From: Shinella sp. PSBB067
GTDB lineage: Bacteria; Pseudomonadota; Alphaproteobacteria; Rhizobiales; Rhizobiaceae
Direction of reading: 5' to 3'
Length of the DNA stretch: 64,000 nucleotides
Assembly (NCBI RefSeq): GCF_016839145.1
Contig: NZ_CP069303.1
Location: 682,001-746,000, forward strand
Shown here piece by piece: positions 51,334 to 60,321 of the stretch. The translations under genes were made by a program, and so were the position numbers. The notes below the pieces were generated by a model. That model saw nothing but the letters and a program-made list of their open reading frames with translations, was not told the origin of the DNA and made no database searches. Positions within the stretch are counted from its first letter, which is position 1. Each line of letters opens with the position of its first letter.

Positions 51334-52341
51334 TCAGGATGGGGTCTCGGTTCTTGCGGATGGCACGGTGTCAGTGACGGGCGATACCACGCGCCTTTCG
51401 GCCAGTATATAAGGCGGGCGCCGCTTCGCCTCGAGCACGGTCTTGCCGATATATTCCCCGAGAAGGCCGAGGAAGATCATCTGGATCCCGCCGAAGAAGG
51501 AGATCAGGGCCAGAACGGAGGCGATGCCGATGCCGTTGGAGGTGAAGAAAAGCCGTTCCAGAATGATATAGATGCCATAGAGCGCGCTGATGCAGGCGAT
51601 GAAGAGACCGGCCAGCGCCATCAGGCGCAGGGGGGCGGTGGTGAAGCTGGTCATCGCGTCGAACGACATGGCAAGGAGCCGGGCGCCGTTGAAGCTCGAG
51701 ACGCCGCGCTCGCGTGGTGGTGGGGTAAGCGGCAGGCCGCGCTGGGCAAAGCCCACCCAGCCATAAAGCCCCTTCATGAAACGCTGGCTTTCCGGCAAAA
51801 GGCGCAGGGCATTGGCATAGCGCCGGCTGATCAGCCGGAAATCGCCGGCATTCTCGGTGATGGAAAAGCGCGCACCCCGGTTCATGATCCAGTAGAAACC
51901 GCTCGTCAGCCTGGCCTTGAGGAAGCCCTCCGAGGTCCGGCGATCCTCCTTGTAGGTGAAGACGCTGTCGACCTCCTCCGTCTTCCACACACGCACGAGG
52001 TCGAGGAGGAGCTCGGGAGGGTGTTGGAGATCGGCATCCATCATGATGATGGCATCGGCGTCCGCGGCCGCATCAATGCCGGCCGAAAGGGCGGCTTCCT
52101 TGCCGAAATTCCTGGAAAACTGCAGGAGCGTGGCGGTGTGCCCGGCAAAGTCGAGCTTGCCGAGAATGCCGAAGCTTCCGTCAGAACTGCCGTCGTCGAT
52201 AAAGACATAGTGGACGGCGGCAACGTCTTGCTCGCGGCAGATGCGTTCGGAGACCGCATTCAGCCTGTCGACCAGATGCGGAAGGTTCTCCGCCTCATTG
52301 AAGATCGGAACGACGATGGAAAGGTTTTGACCGGCGGTCAT
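51334..52341 (-). CDS. GT2 polyprenyl-phosphate glycosyltransferase (GtrB/ArnC/DPM-like)
   Basis: 335-residue enzyme. The cytoplasmic GT-A domain has LSIVVPIFNEAENLP, VFIDDGSSDGS, and the metal/sugar motif IIMMDADLQHPPEL. Two C-terminal membrane helices (LRLMALAGLFIACISALYGI and LALISFFGGIQMIFLGLLGE) anchor it. It loads a sugar on undecaprenyl phosphate on the cytoplasmic face. It starts inside the gtrA-like gene (ATGA overlap) and abuts the GT39 gene. Confidence 0.9.
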   Translation of the reverse strand: MTAGQNLSIVVPIFNEAENLPHLVDRLNAVSERICREQDVAAVHYVFIDDGSSDGSFGILGKLDFAGHTATLLQFSRNFGKEAALSAGIDAAADADAIIMMDADLQHPPELLLDLVRVWKTEEVDSVFTYKEDRRTSEGFLKARLTSGFYWIMNRGARFSITENAGDFRLISRRYANALRLLPESQRFMKGLYGWVGFAQRGLPLTPPPRERGVSSFNGARLLAMSFDAMTSFTTAPLRLMALAGLFIACISALYGIYIILERLFFTSNGIGIASVLALISFFGGIQMIFLGLLGEYIGKTVLEAKRRPPYILAERRVVSPVTDTVPSARTETPS

Positions 52342-52745
52342 TTGCTTCCTTTCATGAAGACGAGCATCGATGAGGCAGCGAAATTGGCGACGGAAACGAT
52401 GCCGATGGCCAGCGCGACGGCGATGAAGACGGGAAGTCCCGCGGCGATGAACAATTCCAGGACGACGACCCGGAGGGCAAGGATGATCGCCGTCAGCATC
52501 ATGAACTTGACGTAGCGTTTCACCCATCCGGTACCGGATGTGCGGAAGGTGATCCTGTCGTGATAGAGGAAAACGATCGATCCGCTTGCCACCATCGAGG
52601 CCGCCAACGCCAGAGAGGGAGGCGTGCCGAGTAGGCCGTTGGCGCCGAGCGTGACGACATAGTCGATGATCGCGCCGACAACCGACCCGCCGCTAAAGAC
52701 CAGGAAATTCTTCAGGATGGAACGGATTTTCGGAAGATTGGGCAT
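52338..52745 (-). CDS. GtrA-family flippase
   Basis: 135-residue protein with four helices: FLVFSGGSVVGAIIDYVVTL, PSLALAASMVASGSIVFLYH, FMMLTAIILALRVVVLELF and VFIAVALAIGIVSVANFAAS. The GtrA fold is thought to flip polyprenyl-linked sugars across the inner membrane. It overlaps the GT2 gene by four bases and would deliver its product to the GT39 and YdjC enzymes. The start could also be at 52772; 52745 is used because the helices begin shortly after. Confidence 0.85.
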   Translation of the reverse strand: MPNLPKIRSILKNFLVFSGGSVVGAIIDYVVTLGANGLLGTPPSLALAASMVASGSIVFLYHDRITFRTSGTGWVKRYVKFMMLTAIILALRVVVLELFIAAGLPVFIAVALAIGIVSVANFAASSMLVFMKGSK

Positions 52746-52803
52746 GGACGGACGGTAGCTCGACGAAAGCATGCAGAAAGGCGCGCAAAACGGAATTCTC
52801 AGC

Positions 52804-52844
52804 GCAAAAACGTGCCGGGATGTCACGAAACATCCCGGCACGTT
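52804..52844 (-). terminator. Rho-independent terminator of amn
   Basis: A perfect 15-base stem: 52809-52823 (AACGTGCCGGGATGT) pairs with 52830-52844 around CACGAA. On the minus strand it is followed by TTTTT, so it ends the leftward AMP nucleosidase message and isolates the gtrA operon downstream. Confidence 0.88.
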
Positions 52845-52894
52845 CAAGCTATAGGGTGACTAGACCTTCCAGGCCGGCCTGTCCACCTTCGCCT

Positions 52895-54397
52895 CTACTG
52901 GAACGCCGTCTCGAAGAAGCTTCTCAGCTTGCGCGAATGCAGCTTCTCCGTCGGCATGCCGGCGAGTTTTTCCAGCGCCCGGATGCCGATTCTCAGGTGC
53001 TGGTTGACCTGGGTGCGGTAGAAGGCCGTGGCCATGCCGGGCAGTTTCAGTTCGCCGTGCAGCGGCTTGTCGGAAACGCACAGCAGCGTGCCGTACGGCA
53101 CGCGGAAGCGGAAGCCGTTGGCGGCGATGGTGGCCGATTCCATGTCGAGCGCGATGGCGCGCGACTGGGAGAGGCGCTTGACCGGCCCGCGCTGGTCGCG
53201 CAGTTCCCAGTTGCGGTTGTCGATCGTGGCGACGGTGCCGGTGCGCATGATGCGCTTCAGGTCGTAGCCTTCGAGGCCCGTGACCTCCTCCACCGCGCTC
53301 TCCAGCGCCACCTGCACCTCGGCAAGCGCCGGGATCGGCACCCAGACCGGCAGGTCGTCGTCAAGGACGTGGTCCTCGCGCACATAGGCATGGGCGAGCA
53401 CATAGTCGCCGAGCTTCTGGCTGTTGCGCAGGCCCGCGCAATGGCCGAGCATCAGCCAGGCATGCGGGCGCAGCACGGCGATATGGTCGGTGATCGTCTT
53501 GGCGTTGGAGGGGCCGACGCCGATATTGACGAGCGTGATGCCGCCATGGCCCCTCTTCTTGATGTGGTAGGCCGGCATCTGCGGCAGGCGGCCGGGCGTG
53601 ATGTTCGGTTCCGGCCGGTCGGCACCTGCATGGGTGATGATGTTGCCGGGCTCGACGAAGGCCGTATAGCCGTTGCCGCCCTCCGCCATCTGCTGGCGGG
53701 CCCATTCGCAGAACTCGTCGACATAGAACTGGTAGTTCGTGAAGAGCACGAAATTCTGGAAGTGGGTGGCGCTCGTGGCGGTGTAGTGGCTGAGCCGCGC
53801 GAGCGAATAGTCGATGCGCTGTGCGGTGAAGGGCGCGAGCGGCGAGGGCTCGCCGGGGCCGGGCTCGTAGGCGCCGTTGGCGATCTCGTCGTCGGTATTG
53901 GTCAGGTCCGGCGCGTCGAAGAGGTCGCGCAGCGGAAGCTCGATGCCTTCGGCGACGTGCGCCTCCACATGCGCGCCTTCCCCGAAGGCGAAGTGCAGCG
54001 GGATGGGCGTCGTCGATTCCGAGACGATGACGCGCACGCCATGGTTACGCATCAGGAGGCCGAGCTGCTCCTTGAGGTAATGCCGGAAGAGCTTGGGCCG
54101 TGTGATGGTCGTCGTATAGACGCCGGGCGAGGCGACGTAGCCGTAGGAAAGGCGCGAATCGACATGGCCGAAGCTCGTCGTCTCGATGCTGACCTGCGGG
54201 TAGCAGGCGCGAAAGCGGGTGTCGGGCGTACCGTTCTTGCCGAGCGACACGAAGGCATCCGTCAGGAAGGTCGTGTTGCGGTGGTAGAGGTCTTCGAGCG
54301 CGTCGACGGCGGCGACCGGATCGTCGAAGGACCGGGCCTCGAAGGGCTCCGGCGTGGCGAAGGAAAGCGGTTTCGGCGAAAAGACTGGCTTGCTCAT
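52895..54397 (-). CDS. amn: AMP nucleosidase
   Basis: 500-residue enzyme that hydrolyses AMP to adenine and ribose 5-phosphate, balancing adenylate pools. The N-terminal AMN domain (residues 1-190) is followed by a phosphorylase-like catalytic domain with VNIGVGPSNAKTITDHIAVL, WLMLGHCAGLRN and the nucleoside-site DMESATIAANGFRFR. Length fits the family. Leftward, monocistronic and ended by a strong hairpin. Confidence 0.94.
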   Translation of the reverse strand: MSKPVFSPKPLSFATPEPFEARSFDDPVAAVDALEDLYHRNTTFLTDAFVSLGKNGTPDTRFRACYPQVSIETTSFGHVDSRLSYGYVASPGVYTTTITRPKLFRHYLKEQLGLLMRNHGVRVIVSESTTPIPLHFAFGEGAHVEAHVAEGIELPLRDLFDAPDLTNTDDEIANGAYEPGPGEPSPLAPFTAQRIDYSLARLSHYTATSATHFQNFVLFTNYQFYVDEFCEWARQQMAEGGNGYTAFVEPGNIITHAGADRPEPNITPGRLPQMPAYHIKKRGHGGITLVNIGVGPSNAKTITDHIAVLRPHAWLMLGHCAGLRNSQKLGDYVLAHAYVREDHVLDDDLPVWVPIPALAEVQVALESAVEEVTGLEGYDLKRIMRTGTVATIDNRNWELRDQRGPVKRLSQSRAIALDMESATIAANGFRFRVPYGTLLCVSDKPLHGELKLPGMATAFYRTQVNQHLRIGIRALEKLAGMPTEKLHSRKLRSFFETAFQ

Positions 54398-54457
54398 GAA
54401 TCACTATAGTTGTTGTTATTTGACAAGCAAACGACAAGTTCGGCGTGCCCGCAAGCC

Positions 54458-54778
54458 CTATCGCGGAGCAGCGAGGATGATGCCCGCGCCGGCGAGAGCC
54501 AGCGCCGCACCGGCAATATCGAAGCGGTCTGGGCGCAGGCCCTCGGCAAACCACAGCCAGAGCAGGGAGGCGGCGATATAGACGCCGCCATAGGCTGCGT
54601 AGGCGCGCCCCGCGAAGGCGCTGTCGGCCTGCGTCAGCAGCCAGCCGAAGAGGGCGAGGGACGCCATGCCGGGAAGAAGCCAGAGAACCGACTTGTCGAG
54701 CCGCCACCAGGCCCAGAAAGCGAAGCAGCCGGCGATCTCGGCAAGCGCGGCAATGGAAAAGACGAGGAGGGATTTCAT
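54458..54778 (-). CDS. YnfA/UPF0060 membrane protein
   Basis: 106-residue, four-helix membrane protein: [18 protein letters not shown] and [19 protein letters not shown] are the conserved YnfA tracts. It is related to the small multidrug resistance fold; substrate unproven. Monocistronic, 60 bases upstream of the amn start, same strand. Confidence 0.9.
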   Translation of the reverse strand: MKSLLVFSIAALAEIAGCFAFWAWWRLDKSVLWLLPGMASLALFGWLLTQADSAFAGRAYAAYGGVYIAASLLWLWFAEGLRPDRFDIAGAALALAGAGIILAAPR

Positions 54779-54848
54779 CCGATGCTCCGGGCTGATGGCG
54801 CAAGGCCGGCCCGGTTTAGCATGGATCGGGGAAAGGCGAAGTCTCTTC

Positions 54849-55025
54849 TCAACTCATCGACTGACGCTGGAGGGTGACGAAAAGCACGAGGCCCGCCCCC
54901 TTTTTTTCGATGCCGAGGCTGCCCGCATTGCTCCAGGCGAGGGCGCCGACCGGGGCGATCATCATCGCCGAGAGGGCGAGGATGCGCAGGAAGGTGGCGG
55001 AGGTGCGGGCGAGGGCGGCGGTCAT
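54849..55025 (-). CDS. 58-residue hypothetical membrane or exported protein
   Basis: One hydrophobic segment ([20 protein letters not shown]), then a short tail ending TLQRQSMS; could be a signal peptide with a 25-residue mature part. The start is uncertain (55025 or 55034, both with weak RBS). It lies close behind another tiny membrane gene. Not recognised. Confidence 0.4.
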   Translation of the reverse strand: MTAALARTSATFLRILALSAMMIAPVGALAWSNAGSLGIEKKGAGLVLFVTLQRQSMS

Positions 55026-55050
55026 GGAAGGCATCCAGCGGTGGGCGGTG

Positions 55051-55215
55051 TCAGAGGGCGGCGCGGCACATGTGCGGCGTGGAGCACGCGACGAGCTTGC
55101 CGGAATTGTTGGGCGCGCTGCGGCGGTAGTCCGTCTCGACGGCGGCGGCCAGCATGATCGCGAAGACGGCCATCAGCAGGGTGATGATCGTGAGGCGGCG
55201 TGCGAGGATGTCCAT
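55051..55215 (-). CDS. 54-residue single-pass hypothetical protein
   Basis: Starts MDILARRLTIITLLMAV and has one membrane helix (residues 8-26), then ETDYRRSAPNNSGKLVACST with two Cys residues near the end. GAGGGAC 9 bases before the ATG at 55215 makes translation likely. Possibly a two-gene unit with the tiny gene downstream. Function unknown. Confidence 0.55.
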   Translation of the reverse strand: MDILARRLTIITLLMAVFAIMLAAAVETDYRRSAPNNSGKLVACSTPHMCRAAL

Positions 55216-55353
55216 GATTTTGTCCCTCATGCGAAATGTTTCGGTGTACCCGTTGTCGCACTTCGGGACTGAACGATCCCTGATGGCTCCATTCATCTCC
55301 CGTTCAGGAAAGGTGTGATTCGCCCGACGAGGGTGTGGCGCCGGTCCCGCGGA

Positions 55354-55383
55354 ACGAAAAAGCCGGCGCGGTGCGCCGGCTTT
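55354..55383 (-). terminator. Rho-independent terminator of the DUF2147 gene
   Basis: AAAGCCGGCGC (55359-55369) pairs with GCGCCGGCTTT (55373-55383) around GGT; on the minus strand the stem is followed by TTTTTCG. It lies about 40 bases after the DUF2147 stop. Confidence 0.85.
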
Positions 55384-55424
55384 GGAAGCGTGGGAGGCTG
55401 GCGCGGGCCGGCCGTGTGCTCCGG

Positions 55425-55763
55425 TCAGAGCCGCGACCAGGTCTGTGTCTTGCAGAGCACCGCGAGCACGCAGCCCTTCATGCGCAGCGAGCTGCCGCTG
55501 ACCGCGCCCGACCCGCTGTAGGTCTTGTCGGTTTCCGGGTCGGTGATCGAGCCGGTATAGTCGGCGCCGGAACCGTCCAGCTTGCCGATGCGCTTGCCGG
55601 CGTGCTTGCCCGTCTTCAACGTGATGCAGAAACTGCCGCCGCATTTGGCGATGACGGCGGTCGCTCCGCTCGCCGTCTTCCAGTTGCCTTCGATCGGTTC
55701 GGCCGCCAGCGCGATGCCGGGCGCGGCAAGAAGGGCGGCGACGATCCATGTCCTCGGTTTCAT
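55425..55763 (-). CDS. DUF2147 secreted protein
   Basis: 112-residue exported protein. A signal peptide covers residues 1-20 (WIVAALLAAPGIALA), and the DUF2147 core follows with EGNWKTASGATAVIAKCG, the SFCITL and AVLCKTQTWSRL Cys segments. A purine-rich RBS (GGAGGAGGAAGAG) precedes the ATG. Family function unknown; envelope lipocalin-like. Confidence 0.85.
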   Translation of the reverse strand: MKPRTWIVAALLAAPGIALAAEPIEGNWKTASGATAVIAKCGGSFCITLKTGKHAGKRIGKLDGSGADYTGSITDPETDKTYSGSGAVSGSSLRMKGCVLAVLCKTQTWSRL

Positions 55764-56228
55764 TCTCTTCCTCCTCCAGAATGAGAGCCGGAATGTATCT
55801 TACGCACACGTAAAGGTAAATATGCGCATGACGGGATTTCCGGGGAAGTGCGGGGGGCTCCAGACGGGCAAGAATGTCTGCCGTGAAAAGGCGGTCGTTT
55901 TCCGTGGTTAGCGAAGGGTTGAAATCGCCGGTTGAACAATCGGTAAATTTTTAGGCGAATGCCGCTGTTTCCAACGGGTGCGATGTTTAACGAAAATCCA
56001 ATTTTACCAAGCGTTTGGATTTTGTTCGTCTCAAATTAAGCATGCATTTTAAGCGCATTTTGAAAGGCGGGCGGCATAGTGGAGCCATAAGACGAGCACG
56101 GAAAACCGGGCCGCAAAACTCCGAAGGAAGACCGAGCCGCAGAAGACGGCAGGCGCCCGAGGAGGCCCCAAAAGGGCAACAAAACAGGGCAATACGGCAG
56201 TAAACCAAAGAAGACAGGGACAATCGAA
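55764..56228. other. AT-rich leader before the SEL1-like gene
   Basis: 465 bases without a supported gene; G+C is lower than elsewhere. The left end must hold the leftward promoter of the DUF2147 gene. The right part (56060-56228) is a purine-rich leader of the SEL1-like gene. TTAA pairs at 56036 and 56049 are 9 bases apart, not a CtrA box. No RNA gene recognised. Confidence 0.5.
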
Positions 56229-56498
56229 ATGGCACGCTTTGACTTTCAGACCATCGAAACGGCCGCCATGATGGGCGGCGAGAACCGCGCCGAAATCTTC
56301 TGTGACATGGGCCTCATGTATGCCACGGGCCGTGGCTGCGACATCGACCTCGTTCAGGCGCACAAGTGGCTGAACATCGCCGCTATCAAGGGTTGCGAAC
56401 GCGCCGCCGAGCTGCGCGCCGACCTTGCGGCGACGATGGCGAAGGCCGACCTCGCCAAGGCGCTGCGCGCCGCCCGCGAGTGGATGACGGTTCACTGA
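56229..56498 (+). CDS. Small SEL1-repeat-like protein
   Basis: 89-residue cytosolic protein with one and a half SEL1/TPR-like repeats: FCDMGLMYATGRGCDIDLVQ and AHKWLNIAAIKGCERAAELR, then helices to REWMTVH. AGGGACAATCGAA serves as RBS. Common as a stand-alone gene in Rhizobiaceae; probably a protein-protein interaction module. Convergent with the aminotransferase gene 87 bases away. Confidence 0.8.
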   Translation: MARFDFQTIETAAMMGGENRAEIFCDMGLMYATGRGCDIDLVQAHKWLNIAAIKGCERAAELRADLAATMAKADLAKALRAAREWMTVH

Positions 56499-56585
56499 GA
56501 ACCGGCCGGCAAGGCATCGGCGGCAGGCGGGCGATAAACGGCAAGAGAACCGGATCCGCCCGACTGTCTCCACATGCCCGGCCGG

Positions 56586-57698
56586 TCAGCCGAGGCCCTT
56601 CAGGACCTTCGGCAGGGCTTCCTCCAGCAGCGCCATGTCGGCTTGCGGCCCGACGCTGATGCGGATGCATCGGTTGAGGGGAGCGATGCCCGGCATGCGG
56701 ATGAAGACGCCGTGCTCCATCAGGCCGTCGACGATGGCCTTGGCGTGGGTGCCGTCCCGGCCGCAGTCGACGGTGACGAAATTGGTGGCGGAAGCGAGGG
56801 GGAGGAGGCCGTTCACCCGTGCGATTCCCGCTATGTGCTCGCGGGCCGCGGTGATGCGGCCGATGACGTCGGCAAGATAGGCCTGGTCCTTCAGCGCGGC
56901 GAGCGTCGCCTGGATCGACACGCGGGCCATGCCGAAATGATTGCGGATCTTGTCGAAGGCCTGCGCATTGCCGAGCGTGCCGATCGCATAGCCGATGCGC
57001 GCGCCGGCAAGCCCGTAGGCCTTCGAGAAGGTGCGCATGCGCAGCACGTTCGGCTGGCCGATCAGCGCCGCGACCGGCGGGATCGTACCGGCCGGCGCCG
57101 TCTCGCCATAGGCTTCGTCGAGAATGAGCAGCGTCGTTTCCGGCAGCGCCCGCGCGAAGGAGACGACGCTTTCGGCGTCCCACCAGCTTCCCATCGGATT
57201 GTCCGGATTGGCAAAGTAGACGAGCGGCGCGTTTTCGCGGCGCACGGCCTCGGCAAGGCCGTCAAGGTCCTCCCGGTCGCCGGCATAGGGCACGGTGACG
57301 AGCCGCCCGCCGAAACCGTTCACATGGTAGTTGAAGGTCGGGTAGCCGCCGAGCGAGGTCACGACCGGCGTGCCCGGCTCGACGACGAGCCGCGCGATCT
57401 CGCCGAGCAGCCCGTCGATGCCGCCGCCGATGGCGATATTGTCGCGCGAAACGCCATGGTGGAGGGCGAGCGCCTCGCGCAACTCGAAATTCTCCGGATC
57501 GCTGTACATCCAGGTCGTTCCGGCCGTAGCGCGCATGGCCTCCAGCACGGAGGGGGCCGGGCCGAAGCCGCTTTCGTTGGCGCCGATGCGCGCCCTGACG
57601 GCAAGGCCGCGGTTGCGCTCGATGGCCTCCGGCCCCACGAAGGGCACGGTGGTGGGCAGGGTCTGGGCGAGGGCGGTGAAACGGGAAAATGCGGACAT
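56586..57698 (-). CDS. HisC-like PLP-dependent aminotransferase
   Basis: 370-residue class I/II aminotransferase of the histidinol-phosphate type: RIGANESGFGPAPSVLEAM, the Asp-site YFANPDNPMGSWWD, LILDEAYGE and the PLP lysine in RTFSKAYGLAGARIGYAIG (about residue 220). Not placed in a his operon, so it may act on another amino acid. The start at 57698 suits the family; the frame continues to 57785 without RBS. Confidence 0.87.
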   Translation of the reverse strand: MSAFSRFTALAQTLPTTVPFVGPEAIERNRGLAVRARIGANESGFGPAPSVLEAMRATAGTTWMYSDPENFELREALALHHGVSRDNIAIGGGIDGLLGEIARLVVEPGTPVVTSLGGYPTFNYHVNGFGGRLVTVPYAGDREDLDGLAEAVRRENAPLVYFANPDNPMGSWWDAESVVSFARALPETTLLILDEAYGETAPAGTIPPVAALIGQPNVLRMRTFSKAYGLAGARIGYAIGTLGNAQAFDKIRNHFGMARVSIQATLAALKDQAYLADVIGRITAAREHIAGIARVNGLLPLASATNFVTVDCGRDGTHAKAIVDGLMEHGVFIRMPGIAPLNRCIRISVGPQADMALLEEALPKVLKGLG

Positions 57699-57869
57699 GA
57701 AAAGCGCCTGGAGAACGGTGGAACGGTGGGAAGGCACCGGCCGGACGCCGCGAGGCGCCCGCCGGAATCGCTCTTCCGACGGCACCCTAAAGCATGTCGT
57801 GCAGAAGTGCGCAGCGGTTTTGCCGCGACGGCATGCGAAAAAGCAGAGCGTGCCCGCCTAGGCGGCGTG

Positions 57870-58298
57870 TCAGGTGATGGCGGAGCCGATGCCGCCTCTT
57901 TCCACGCCGACCATGTAGCGGCGCTCCTCCTTCTTCGGACGACCCTGGCCGGCGCCGGTGAAATAGTCGGAGCGCACGATGGAGTGCAGCAGTTCCTCGT
58001 CGATTTCCTTGATGAACTGCACGCCGACGCGGCTGTCGGTGCGGTAGACCTCCGCGCAGCCGATGCGCGAGGTGACGCCGACGATGGAGAGGTAGTAGTG
58101 GAGCGGCAGGCCGATCGTCGTGGTGACGGTGAAGCTGGCACCGCCTCGCGAGATGTCGATGAGCTTGCAGCTCCGCAGCTTCGGCGCCGCAAGGTCAAGG
58201 CCGACGGTCATCAGCATGCCCTGCCGGTTGACCGCGAAACGATCCCACTTACGCTCGTAAAGTCCCGCGGCGGACCGCGGATCGGCACCCAGGCTCAT
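57870..58298 (-). CDS. PilZ-domain protein
   Basis: 142-residue protein with a PilZ fold: the c-di-GMP-binding motifs RKWDR (RxxxR) near the N-terminus and DISRGGASF (DxSxxG) near residue 48 are intact, so it should bind c-di-GMP. GGGAG 7 bases before the ATG at 58298 decides the start over a GTG at 58304. It lies close to a second PilZ-like gene on the same strand. Confidence 0.84.
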   Translation of the reverse strand: MSLGADPRSAAGLYERKWDRFAVNRQGMLMTVGLDLAAPKLRSCKLIDISRGGASFTVTTTIGLPLHYYLSIVGVTSRIGCAEVYRTDSRVGVQFIKEIDEELLHSIVRSDYFTGAGQGRPKKEERRYMVGVERGGIGSAIT

Positions 58299-58389
58299 TG
58301 GCACACTCCCGATGGGGACATCATGTCCGGCTGATGGGGGCAGTGTTGCAGGCGACCGTTTTGTTTCGTTGAAACAAATGCTTAAAAGT

Positions 58390-58776
58390 TTAATCGCCTT
58401 GATTTTTGGCGATGCCTGCCGAAGCGTCCTGCGTCGCGGCCGGCCGTCCGAGCACGAGATTGAGGAAATCGACGTCGAGGTGCATGTTGAAGCGCACCGT
58501 CATCTCCTCGCCGTCACGCTTGAATTCCGTGCAGGGAATCTCGTCGCGGATGCCGTGGATTTCCAGATAGAAGTTCTCGGGCAGCGTCAGCGTCTTGTTG
58601 ATCGAGATCACCGCGCCCGCGCTTGAAATGCTGCGGATGAGGCAGGTATAGCGCAGCGCCGTGCTGAGATGGTGGCCGATCGGCGTGATGTAACCGGGCT
58701 TGTCGAGGCGATACTGGACGAAGCTGCGCTTGGGGTTGCGCAGGTGGACCTGGTCGTGGACGGTTTCGAGGGGCAC
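58390..58776 (-). CDS. Second PilZ-like protein
   Basis: 128-residue protein. RNPKR gives the RxxxR motif and SISSAGAVI the second motif, with Ser in place of the usual Asp/Asn. The strands YLEIHGIRDEIPCTEF and EEMTVRFNMHLD match the PilZ barrel. The likely start is GTG at 58776 behind GGGAGGGAACC; the frame continues upstream to 58854 without RBS. c-di-GMP binding may be weaker than in its neighbour. Confidence 0.72.
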   Translation of the reverse strand: MPLETVHDQVHLRNPKRSFVQYRLDKPGYITPIGHHLSTALRYTCLIRSISSAGAVISINKTLTLPENFYLEIHGIRDEIPCTEFKRDGEEMTVRFNMHLDVDFLNLVLGRPAATQDASAGIAKNQGD

Positions 58777-58897
58777 GGTTCCCTCCCGCTTCTGTTGCCT
58801 GGATTCCACTGTATCGAAACGGGATGGACAAAAAGTGAAGGCGGCCGCCCGCATTTTAGCGAACGGCCGCCCGGTATGTCGCCGGTGTCAGGCTGTC

Positions 58898-60121
58898 TTA
58901 CTGGAAGGCCTGCAGACCCGTCTGCGCGCGGCCGAGGATCAGCGCGTGGATGTCGTGCGTGCCCTCATAGGTGTTGACGGCTTCGAGGTTCATGACGTGG
59001 CGGATGACGCCGTATTCGTCCGAGACGCCGTTGCCGCCGTGCATGTCGCGGGAAACGCGGGCAATATCGAGCGCCTTGCCGCAATTGTTGCGCTTCATCA
59101 GCGAGATCAGCTCGGCCGGGGCGCGATGCTCGTCGAAGAGGCGACCGAGGCGCAGTGCGCCCTGCAGGCCGAGCGCGATCTCGGTCTCCATGTCGGCCAG
59201 CTTCTTCTGGATGAGCTGGGTGGCGGCGAGCGGCTTGCCGAACTGCTTGCGGTCGAGCGTGTACTGGCGGGCGGCGTGCCAGCAGAACTCGGCGGCGCCC
59301 ATCGCGCCCCAGGCGATGCCGTAGCGGGCGCGGTTGAGGCAGCCGAACGGGCCGGCAAGGCCGGCGACTTCCGGCAGCAGGTTCTCGTCGGGAACGAACA
59401 CGTCCTGCATCATGATCATGCCGGTGACGGAGGCGCGCAGCGAGAACTTGCCCTCGATCTTCGGCGTCTCGAAGCCCTTCATGCCGCGTTCCAGCACGAA
59501 GCCCTTGATCTTGCCGTCATGCGCGTCGGACTTGGCCCAGACGACCGCGACATCGGCGATCGGCGAATTGGTGATCCAGTTCTTGGCGCCCGAGACGAGA
59601 TAGCCGCCGTCGACCTTCTTGGCGCGGGTGATCATGGAGGAGGGGTCCGAGCCATGGTCCGGCTCGGTGAGGCCGAAGCAGCCGACCCATTCGCCGGAGG
59701 CGAGCTTGGGGAGATACTTCCTGCGCGTCTCCTCCGTGCCGTAGGCGAAGATCGGGTGCATGACGAGGGAGGACTGCACGGACATGGCCGAGCGGTAGCC
59801 GGAATCGACGCGCTCGACTTCGCGGGCGACGAGGCCGTAGGAAACGTAGTTGGCGCCGACGCCACCATATTCCTCGGGGATCGTCGGGCCAAGCAGGCCG
59901 AGTTCGCCCATCTCGCTCATGATCTCGCGGTGGAAGATCTCGTGGCGGTTCGCCTCGGTGACGCGCGAGGCCAGCTTGTCCTGGCAATAGGCGCGGGCCG
60001 TGTCGCGGATCATGCGCTCTTCGTCGGTCAGCTGGTCCTCGAGGAGGAAGGGGTCGGCCCAGTCGAAGGGCGCCATCTTGGCGCGGGCCTGTTCCGGAGT
60101 GACGCCGTGGTGCTCGCTCAT
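58898..60121 (-). CDS. gcdH: Glutaryl-CoA dehydrogenase (acyl-CoA dehydrogenase family)
   Basis: 407-residue flavoenzyme that oxidatively decarboxylates glutaryl-CoA to crotonyl-CoA in lysine/tryptophan degradation. Motifs: [53 protein letters not shown], and the catalytic Glu in [19 protein letters not shown] at the C-terminus; the Arg-containing TRAKK and RNNCGK stretches match the GCDH subgroup. Its electrons would go to ETF and the ETF-QO at 37980. Start at 60121 (GGAAG upstream) rather than 60130. Confidence 0.9.
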   Translation of the reverse strand: MSEHHGVTPEQARAKMAPFDWADPFLLEDQLTDEERMIRDTARAYCQDKLASRVTEANRHEIFHREIMSEMGELGLLGPTIPEEYGGVGANYVSYGLVAREVERVDSGYRSAMSVQSSLVMHPIFAYGTEETRRKYLPKLASGEWVGCFGLTEPDHGSDPSSMITRAKKVDGGYLVSGAKNWITNSPIADVAVVWAKSDAHDGKIKGFVLERGMKGFETPKIEGKFSLRASVTGMIMMQDVFVPDENLLPEVAGLAGPFGCLNRARYGIAWGAMGAAEFCWHAARQYTLDRKQFGKPLAATQLIQKKLADMETEIALGLQGALRLGRLFDEHRAPAELISLMKRNNCGKALDIARVSRDMHGGNGVSDEYGVIRHVMNLEAVNTYEGTHDIHALILGRAQTGLQAFQ

Positions 60122-60321
60122 TGCTTCCATCCTGTCGCGGTTTTGTCGTTGCAGAAGTGCTACATCAGCTTGCCTTCATCCGAAAGGGCGGGAACGAAAG
60201 CGAGGGGCGAACGCTTTGGCTATTTATGAATGCCCTCATGAGTTCGCAGAATGAGCCATCCCCCTTAAATTCGCCCCTTCTGCCTTGATCCTGTCCTTCA
60301 CGAGGCGCATGTAGCCTGACA

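Noticed and set aside
56036..56052. TTAA pair as a CtrA box
   Set aside because: The spacing is nine bases, not seven, and the flanking C is missing.
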